The notes under the pieces are model-generated. The model was given only the letters and a program-made list of their open reading frames with translations. It was not told where the DNA came from and searched no databases. Below are positions 24,811 to 33,500 of a stretch of 64,000 nt of DNA, one piece after another. How positions within the stretch are numbered: position 1 is the stretch's first letter; every line of letters begins with the position of its first letter. Source of the stretch: Streptomyces echinatus (lineage in GTDB: Bacteria; Actinomycetota; Actinomycetes; Streptomycetales; Streptomycetaceae); the NCBI RefSeq assembly GCF_014203595.1, contig NZ_JACHJK010000007.1, positions 434,001-498,000 on the forward strand, written 5' to 3'. The position numbers were made by a program, and so were the translations under genes.

Positions 24811-25973
24811 GCCTGCGCACCCGGGACACCCTCGGCGGACGCGCGGCGATCGCCGGCATCGGGGCCACCGAGTTCTCCAAGGACTCCGGGCGCAGCGAAC
24901 TGCGCCTGGCGGTGGAGGCCGTGCGGGCCGCGCTCGACGACGCGGGGCTCACCCCGGCGGACGTGGACGGCCTGGTGACGTTCACGATGGACACCAGCCC
25001 GGAGATCACCGTGGCCCAGGCGTGCGGGATGGGCGAGCTGTCCTTCTTCTCCCGGGTGCACTACGGCGGCGGGGCGGCCTGCGCCACCGTCCAGCAGGCG
25101 GCGCTCGCGGTGGCGACGGGCGTGGCGGAGGTGGTGGTCTGCTACCGGGCCTTCAACGAGCGGTCGGGCCGCAGGTTCGGCGCGGGCGTGCAGCACCGGG
25201 AGCCGTCGGCGGAGGGGGCGGCGCTCGGCTGGGTGCTGCCGTTCGGGCTGCTCACCCCGGCCTCCTGGGTGGCGATGGCCGCCCAGCGGTACCTGCACGC
25301 GTACGGGCTGACGCCGGAGGCGTTCGGGCACGTCGCCGTGGTGGACCGCGGGTACGCGGCGACCAACCCGGCCGCCTGGTTCCACGGCCGCCCGATCACC
25401 CTCGCCGACCATGCCGCGTCCCGCTGGATCGCCGAACCGCTGCGCCTGCTCGACTGCTGCCAGGAGACCGACGGCGGACAGGCGGTCGTCGTCACCTCCC
25501 TGGAGCGGGCCCGGGACCTGCCGCGGCCGCCCGCCGTGATCGCGGCGGCGGCCCAGGGCGCGGGACGGGCGCAGGAGCAGATGACCGGCTTCCACCGGGA
25601 CGACCTGACGGGCCTGCCGGAGATGGGCGCGGTGGCCCGCCAGCTGTGGCGCACCTCCGGCCTCGGCCCGGACGAGATCGACGTGGGGATCCTGTACGAC
25701 CACTTCACCCCGTTCGTGCTGATGCAGCTGGAGGAGTTCGGGTTCTGCGGGAAGGGGGAGGCGGCGGACTTCACGGCCGAGCGGCGGCTGCCCCTCAACA
25801 CGCACGGCGGTCAGCTCGGGGAGGCGTACCTGCACGGCATGAACGGCATCGCGGAGGCGGTCCGCCAGCTGCGGGGCACGGCCGTCAACCAGATACCGGG
25901 GGCGGCCCGCACCCTGGTGACGGCCGGCACCGGGGTGCCGACATCGGGGCTGGTCCTGACGTCGGACGGCTGA
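24807..25973 (+). CDS. Thiolase-fold lipid-transfer protein / aldolase (Ltp2-like)
   Basis: 388 residues with the thiolase fold of the SCP2/Ltp group. It starts GGRAAIAGIGATEFSKDSGRSELRLAVEAVRAALDDAGL. In Ltp2 a retro-aldol cleavage releases propionyl-CoA from the hydrated steroid side chain. The C-terminal His motif is LPLNTHGGQLGEAYLHGMNGI, a typical thiolase-like catalytic region, while the thiolase nucleophilic Cys is not in its standard context, as expected for aldolases. Third gene of the coupled operon, ended by a hairpin at 25984. The complex would be cytoplasmic. Confidence 0.85.
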   Translation: MSLRTRDTLGGRAAIAGIGATEFSKDSGRSELRLAVEAVRAALDDAGLTPADVDGLVTFTMDTSPEITVAQACGMGELSFFSRVHYGGGAACATVQQAALAVATGVAEVVVCYRAFNERSGRRFGAGVQHREPSAEGAALGWVLPFGLLTPASWVAMAAQRYLHAYGLTPEAFGHVAVVDRGYAATNPAAWFHGRPITLADHAASRWIAEPLRLLDCCQETDGGQAVVVTSLERARDLPRPPAVIAAAAQGAGRAQEQMTGFHRDDLTGLPEMGAVARQLWRTSGLGPDEIDVGILYDHFTPFVLMQLEEFGFCGKGEAADFTAERRLPLNTHGGQLGEAYLHGMNGIAEAVRQLRGTAVNQIPGAARTLVTAGTGVPTSGLVLTSDG

Positions 25974-25983
25974 GCCTTCAGGG

Positions 25984-26005
25984 TCCGACCCGCAGACGGG
26001 TCGGA
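25984..26005. terminator. Terminator of the hydratase/aldolase operon
   Basis: TCCGACCCG (25984-25992), loop caga, CGGGTCGGA (25997-26005), 10 bp after the last stop codon. Confidence 0.7.
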
Positions 26006-26119
26006 GCCGCCGTCCACCTTCAGGAGGTGCAGTCAGCCCCACCCCTACAACCTGAGGGGGACTCCGCTTCGGGACCTGCGGCCGATCCGCGGCGGTGGGG
26101 CCGCTCCTAGCGTGGAGGC

Positions 26120-26737
26120 ATGACCACACCCGTCTGCACCAGCGCCTCGGACGCCGCCGCACCCGGGCGGCAGGGCCACTCCCACGCCCGGCTCCGCCCG
26201 CGCGGCGGGACGCCCGTCTACCCGTCGTTCGCGTCGTACGTGCGAGCCCGCCAGCCCGTCCTGCTGCGCACGGCGCGCTCGCTGACCGCGAACCCGAGTG
26301 ACGCCGAGGACCTGCTGCAGACCGCGCTCGCCAAGACCTACGTGGCCTGGGAGCGGATCGAGGACCACCGGGCGCTCGACGGCTATGTGCGCCGGGCGCT
26401 GGTGAACACCCGCACCTCGCAGTGGCGCAAGCGCAGAGTGGACGAGTTCGCCTGCGAGGAGCTGCCCGAGCCGGAGCCCGTGGCGGGCGACGACGACCCG
26501 GCCGAGCGGCAGGCGCTGCACGACGCCATGTGGCGGGCGGTCCTGCGGCTGCCGGCGCGGCAGCGGGCGATGGTCGTGCTGCGGTACTACGAGGACCTCA
26601 GCGAGGCGCAGACCGCCGAGGTCCTCGGCGTGTCGGTGGGCACGGTGAAGTCGGCGGTGTCGCGGGCGCTGGGCAAACTGCGCGAGGACCCGGACCTGGT
26701 GCCGGCCCGTCAGGACGGTTTCCCTCGCACGGAGTGA
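26120..26737 (+). CDS. SigE-family ECF RNA polymerase sigma factor
   Basis: 205 residues. Region 2 is FASYVRARQPVLLRTARSLTANPSDAEDLLQTALAKTYVAWERI. A Glu/Pro-rich linker follows, and region 4 is LPARQRAMVVLRYYEDLSEAQTAEVLGVSVGTVKSAVSRALGKL, a clear helix-turn-helix. An N-terminal extension of about 30 residues is Arg/Gly-rich. The ATG at 26120 is 14 bp after a CTAGCGTGGAGGC tract that may serve as ribosome site or -10. No anti-sigma gene is adjacent, which is usual for this subfamily. Target promoters unknown. Confidence 0.88.
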   Translation: MTTPVCTSASDAAAPGRQGHSHARLRPRGGTPVYPSFASYVRARQPVLLRTARSLTANPSDAEDLLQTALAKTYVAWERIEDHRALDGYVRRALVNTRTSQWRKRRVDEFACEELPEPEPVAGDDDPAERQALHDAMWRAVLRLPARQRAMVVLRYYEDLSEAQTAEVLGVSVGTVKSAVSRALGKLREDPDLVPARQDGFPRTE

Positions 26738-26751
26738 CGCGCTCCCTAGTG

Positions 26752-26769
26752 ACATACCGCGTGGTATGT
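26752..26769. promoter_or_regulatory. Palindromic operator upstream of the acyl-CoA synthetase
   Basis: ACATACC (26752-26758) gcgt GGTATGT (26763-26769): a perfect 7+7 palindrome with a 4-bp centre, 58 bp before the start codon. Size and position fit a TetR-family operator of fatty-acid genes. Regulator not identified. Confidence 0.65.
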
Positions 26770-26826
26770 GCGCAGAATCAGCGCAACCTCTACCACCGCG
26801 TAGGCAATGTCGCCCGGGAGGACTCC

Positions 26827-28482
<1,656 letters not shown>

Positions 28483-28539
28483 GGGAGCGGGGCGGCACGG
28501 CCGTCCCGCCCTCCTCGTCCGTCCGGTCCCGTGAGCGCC

Positions 28540-28581
28540 GGGGCCGGGTGGCCGGGTGGCCGCACCCGGCCACCCGGCCCC
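28540..28581. terminator. Bidirectional terminator, 19-bp perfect stem
   Basis: Arms 28540-28558 and 28563-28581 are exact reverse complements (left arm begins GGGGCCGGGTGG) with the loop gccg. It separates the convergent acyl-CoA synthetase and MFS genes. Each arm is itself a near-direct repeat of GGCCGGGTG. Confidence 0.85.
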
Positions 28582-28586
28582 CGGGG

Positions 28587-29801
28587 TCACCGCCGTGCGC
28601 CCCGCCCGGCCGTGGCCGCCCAGCCCAGCACCAGCCACAGCCCCGCCACCGCGCACACCCCGGCCCAGCCCCAGTGCTCGAAGGCGGGGCCCGCGACGGC
28701 CGAGGCGAGGGCGCCGCCGGCGAAGCCGGAGACGACGTAGGCCGTGTTGGCGGTGGCCGGTGCGGAGGTCGTGGTCAGGGCCAGCGTCTGGTTGGCGACA
28801 TGGGAGGCGACCAGGGCCGCGTGGATCGCGACGGCCGCGGCGAACAGCGCGGGCAGCACGTGCCCGCCGAGCCAGAACAGCGGCACGGCGACGCCGGCCA
28901 GCGCATAGGCGGTGCCGACGACCCGCGCCGCGCCGAACCGGTCCACCAGGCCGCCGGCCAGCGGCGCCACCGCGCTGGCGGTCAGGCCGAAGAGTCCGAA
29001 CAACCCGGCGGTCGCGGTGGACAGGTCGTAACGGGGACCGGTCAGCAGCAGCGCGAGCGAGGTCCACAGGGCGCTCCAGGCACCGAACATCCCCGCCTGC
29101 CGCACGCACGCCCGCCACAGGCCGGGCGAGCGGCGCAGCAGCCCCGGCAGCTCCGCGACGCCCGAGAACAGTCCGCCCTGCCGCACCGGCCGCTCGGCCG
29201 GCAGGGCCAGGGCGGTGGCCAGCCCCAGGACGAGGGTCAGCACGGCGGACCCGGCGAACACCCAGCGCCAGCCGAAGCCCTGGCCGGCGAGCCCGCCGAG
29301 GACGCGGGCCGCGACGATGCCGGTGAACAGCCCGGCGATGACGGCCGCGACATGACGGGCGCGCCGGTCGGCCGGGGCGCGCGCGGCGACCAGCGGGACG
29401 AGCAGCTGGGGGACGACGGTGGCCGCGGCGGCGACGAAGACGGCCGCGGCGAGGGCCGCGGTGCCCGGAGCCACGGCCGCGAGGAGCAGCGCCGCCGCGG
29501 TGGCCACGGAGAGCCAGGCGACGAGCGGGCGGCGGTCGACGCGGTCGCCGAGGGGCGCGAAGAAGAGCAGTCCGGCCGCGTAGCCGAGCTGGGCGACCGA
29601 GGCGATCCAGGCCACGGCCGAGGCGGTGGTGCCGAAGTCGTGGGCGATCAGGGGGAGCAGCGGGGCCGCGAGGTAGATGTTGGCGGCCGTCACGGCGGTG
29701 CAGACGGCGATGAGCAGGAGGAAGAGGGAGCCGGAGGCCGGCCGTTCGGGGGCGGGGGGCCGGACCTCGGCTGCCTGGCGGGTGGTGGTGGCTGACGGCA
29801 T
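28587..29801 (-). CDS. MFS efflux transporter (DHA1-type)
   Basis: 404 residues with 12 predicted membrane helices; proton-driven export of a small molecule is the usual role. The loop 2-3 motif A is FFAPLGDRVDRRPLV (about 78-92). A Pro-rich cytoplasmic N-terminus of about 25 residues precedes helix 1. ATG at 29801 follows AAGGAG. It is transcribed away from the TetR gene at 29937, and the 135 bp between carry two matching operators, so the pump is very probably repressed by that TetR and induced by its ligand. Substrate unknown. Confidence 0.9.
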   Translation of the reverse strand: MPSATTTRQAAEVRPPAPERPASGSLFLLLIAVCTAVTAANIYLAAPLLPLIAHDFGTTASAVAWIASVAQLGYAAGLLFFAPLGDRVDRRPLVAWLSVATAAALLLAAVAPGTAALAAAVFVAAAATVVPQLLVPLVAARAPADRRARHVAAVIAGLFTGIVAARVLGGLAGQGFGWRWVFAGSAVLTLVLGLATALALPAERPVRQGGLFSGVAELPGLLRRSPGLWRACVRQAGMFGAWSALWTSLALLLTGPRYDLSTATAGLFGLFGLTASAVAPLAGGLVDRFGAARVVGTAYALAGVAVPLFWLGGHVLPALFAAAVAIHAALVASHVANQTLALTTTSAPATANTAYVVSGFAGGALASAVAGPAFEHWGWAGVCAVAGLWLVLGWAATAGRGARR

Positions 29802-29833
29802 GAGCGCGGATACTCCTTAGGCGCCGACTCATA

Positions 29834-29851
29834 CAACCAACTGGTTGGTTG
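29834..29851. promoter_or_regulatory. TetR operator 1 (pump-proximal)
   Basis: CAACCAAC TG GTTGGTTG: an 18-bp palindrome with 8-bp perfect arms, 33 bp before the MFS start codon. Confidence 0.8.
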
Positions 29852-29890
29852 ATAGACGCCAACAGCGTGCACGGCCGCCGGCATTCCCGT

Positions 29891-29908
29891 CAACCAAATA
29901 GTTGGTTA
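29891..29908. promoter_or_regulatory. TetR operator 2 (regulator-proximal)
   Basis: CAACCAAATAGTTGGTTA is a second, slightly imperfect copy of the same 18-bp palindrome, 57 bp from operator 1 and 29 bp before the TetR start. It suggests autoregulation and coordinate repression. Confidence 0.8.
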
Positions 29909-29936
29909 CCTGTGCCCGGGCCCCTACCCTGTCCCC

Positions 29937-30518
29937 ATGGCAGCAGTGAGGGACCCCGAGGCCACCAAGGCCCGCATCTTCGAGGCGGCGGTCGCCGAGT
30001 TCTCCCGGCACGGCATCGCGGGTGCCCGCATCGACCGCATCGCCGCGGCGGCCAAGGCCAACAAGCAGCTGATCTACGCCTACTTCGGCAACAAGGCGGA
30101 GCTGTTCACCCAGGTCCTCGGCCGGTGCATGGTCGACCTGGCGTCGGCCGTGCCCGTCGACCCCGACGACATCGACGGCTGGGTGGACCGCCTCCTCGAC
30201 TACCACGCCGCCCACCCCGAACTGCTCCGCCTCCTCTTCTGGGAGGGCATCGAGTACGGCAGCGCGGAACTCCCCGACGAGCCGGCCCGCCAGGACCACT
30301 ACGCCCGCAAGGTCACCGCCATCGAGGACGGCCAGGCCCGGGGCGTCATCACGGACGCGATCCCGGCCGGCGACCTGCTGATCCTGCTGACCGCGCTCAC
30401 GAACTGGATGACCGTGGTCCCGCAGATGCGGCGGATCCTCGCCGGTACGCAGGACAGCGACCGCGACCGCCTGCGGACCTCCATCAAGGAGGCGGCCCGC
30501 AGACTGGTCGCCCCCTAG
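29937..30518 (+). CDS. TetR-family transcriptional repressor
   Basis: 193 residues. The N-terminal DNA-binding domain (about 8-58) has the TetR HTH signature ARIDRIAAAAKANKQLIYAYFGNKAELF. The C-terminal helical ligand domain (about 75-193) is of the TetR_C_17-like or generic type, with FWEGIEYGSAELPDEP in the middle. Divergent from the MFS pump; two operators lie between. Ligand and pump substrate unknown but likely the same compound. Confidence 0.92.
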   Translation: MAAVRDPEATKARIFEAAVAEFSRHGIAGARIDRIAAAAKANKQLIYAYFGNKAELFTQVLGRCMVDLASAVPVDPDDIDGWVDRLLDYHAAHPELLRLLFWEGIEYGSAELPDEPARQDHYARKVTAIEDGQARGVITDAIPAGDLLILLTALTNWMTVVPQMRRILAGTQDSDRDRLRTSIKEAARRLVAP

Positions 30519-30594
30519 GGCCTCTCGTGCGGCCCGGGCCGTATCGGGCGCGGTGCCGGGGCCCGCGAGCCCGGGGCGGCCCGGAACCGGTCCC

Positions 30595-33500
30595 CTAGTT
30601 GGTGCCGATCCGGGCCAGCAGGTCCACGATCCGGCTCTGCACCTCGGTGCTGGTGGACCGCTCGGCGAGGAACAGCACCGTCTCGCCCGAGGCCAGCCGG
30701 GGCAGGTCGGCCTGGTCGACGGCCGCGGTGTAGACGACGAGCGGGGTGCGGTCGAGCTGTCCGTTCGCCCGCAGCCAGTCCACGATCCCGGCCCGCCGGC
30801 GGTGCACCTGCATCAGGTCCATCACCACGAGGTTCGGCCGGAACTGCCCCGCGAGCGTCACCGCGTCGTTGTCGCTCGCGGCCCGCGCCACCTGCATCCC
30901 GCGCCGCTCCAGCGTCGCGGTCAGCGCCAGCGCGATCTCCGCGTGCTCCTCGATGAGCAGCACCCTCGGCGGATGCTGCTCGCTGTCCCGGGGGGCCAGC
31001 GCCTTCAGCAGCACGGCGGGGTCGGCGCCGTACGCCGCCTCCCGCGTGGCCTGCCCGAGCCCGGCCGTGACCAGCACCGGCACCTCGGCGGCCACGGCGG
31101 CCTGGCGCAGCGACTGGAGAGCCGTACGCGTGATCGGCCCGGTCAGCGGGTCCACGAACAGGGCGGCGGGGAAGGCCGCGATCTGCGCGTCCACCTCCTC
31201 GCGGGAGTGCACGATGACCGGCCGGTAGCCGCGGTCGCTGAGCGCCTGCTGGGTCGTCACGTCCGGCGCGGGCCACACCAGCAGCCGGCGCGGGTTGTCC
31301 AGCGGCTCCGGGGGCAGCTCGTCGTCCAGCGGCTGCGGGCGCGGGGTGTCGGCCACCTCCACGGCCCCGCCGGGACCGTCCAGCGGCTCCGGCCCCTCGG
31401 CGGCGTCCGGCCCCGGGGCGCCTATGGCGTACGACCGCCCGGCCCCCTCGGTGCCCGGGACCGGCAGGGGCTGACCGCCGAGCGAGGGCTGCGGCCCGGG
31501 TGCCCCGGCGGGCGCGGGCTGCGGCAGCGACGGCTGTCCGGCGAGCGACGGCTGCGCGGGCGCCGGTTCGGCCGACGGGTGCGGCCGGGCCGCCTGGTCC
31601 GGCTTCGCCTCGGGACGGGTGGCCGGGTCCGGGGGTGTGCCCAGCTTGCGCCGCCGGCCCGAACCGCCGGGCGCGTGCGGCGGCGGGGTCGCCGTCGGCT
31701 GCTGCACCTGGGCGGCCTGCCGGGCGAACGGCACCCCCTGCCCGAGCGTGCGGACGGAGATCGCCCGCCCCTGCGTGGAGTCCGGGTCGGCCGGCGCGCC
31801 GCCCGCGGCCTCGGCGGGCAACGGCTGCGCGGCCCGCTGCGGCCGGACACCGGGCACGCCCGCGGGAAGCGGGGTGCCGGGAACCGGCGTACCGGCCGCC
31901 GGGATCGCGGGCTCCGGGGCCGGGGCCCCCGCACCGGCGGTGTCACCGGCGCCGGGCCACTGCTGCGGGACACCGGCCACCGGACCGCCGCCGGGCGGTA
32001 CCGGCACGGACTGGGTTCCTTGCGCGGGCACCTGCCCGGTCCCGGCCTCGGCGGGCAACGGCAGCGCACCCGGGGCCGCCACCGGAGTACCGGCGGGCGG
32101 GGTGCCCGGCTGCGCGGCGGCCGGGGATCCCGGCGCCTGCGCGGGAACGGGCTGCGCGGGGGTGCCCTGGCCGGGTACGGCCGCGGACTGCTGGGCCGGG
32201 ACGGGAGCGGGCTGCGCCGCGGTGCCCTGGGCGGGCGTGCCCTGGGCCGGGACGGGTGTGCCCTGGGACGGCGCGGCCGAGGCCGGTGCCGCCGGGGCGG
32301 GCGCGGGCCGGCCGGTCGTGCCCTGGGCGGGTACGGCGGCCTGTCCCCCGGCTGCCGGCTGCGGTGCTCCGGCAGCCGTCGGCACGGCTGCGGGAGCCGC
32401 CGCGGGCGCCCCGGTACCCGGCTGGACGGGGATGCCCTGTCCGGCCGTGCCCTGCGCCGGGGTCTGCTGACCGGGGACCGGCGGTACGGCCGCTCGCTGG
32501 GGAGCCTGGCCGGGAGCGGCCGGCACCGGATTAGGCTGCGGCGGAGTCTGCCCGGCCGCGGTGCCCGGCGCCACCGCCGGGTCGGCCTCGGCCGGCTGGG
32601 CCACGGCACGGCGCCGTCGGCCGGTCGGGGCGCTGGTGGGATGCGGCTGCGGCGGAGTGTGGTCGTCGGCCTGGTCGAGCGGTACGGCGTCGTGGCGGCC
32701 GTCGTCACCCGGGGCGCCCTCGACGGACAGCGGCGTCCGGGCGGGTACCTGCACCTGACCGGGTACCTGCACCTGACCGGGCGCCACCTGACCGGGCACC
32801 TGCACCTGACCGGGGGCCTGCACCTGACCGGGCAGCGGCCCGGTACCGGCCTGCGGAGCGACGGTCTGCGGAGCGGCGGTCTGCGGAGCGGCGAGCTGCG
32901 GCCGTCCGTCGACGGCCGGACCGGCACCCGGGGCGAGGGGAGCACCCGCACCGGGAGGGACGGGCGCGCTCGCACCCGGGGCCACCGGCACGCCCGCGCC
33001 CGCGCCCGGAACCGTGCCGTTCGCCGGGGCCGCGGTCTCCGGGGACCGGTCGGCCTCGGCCGGCGGCAGGGCGAAGACCGTACGCGCGCCGCCCGCCTCC
33101 TGCGCCGCGGCGCGCTCCGCCGCGGCGGCCAGCGCCCTTCGGCGCCGTCCGGTCGGCTGAGCACCCTCGGCGGGAACCGGCGTGCCGTCCTGTGCGGGAA
33201 CCGCCGCGTTGCCCTGTGCGGGGACCGGTGCGCCGCCCTGGGCCGGGACCGTCGGGGTGCCGGCGGCCGGGAGGGCCTGGGCGCCCGGCAGCGCGGGCGC
33301 GCCCGGTACCGGCTCGCCGCCGGCCGCGGGGAGCGCCGGGGGCAGGGCGGCCTGCGGGGCGCCCGAGTCGCGGCGGGCCCGCCGGCCCGTGGGCGCGGGC
33401 ACGCCCTGCGGCGGCACGGTGCCACCGAGTCCCGTACCCGAGGCCGCCGCGCCCGCGCCCTGCTCGGCCGCGGTCACCACGGCGCCCTCGGCCACGCCCT

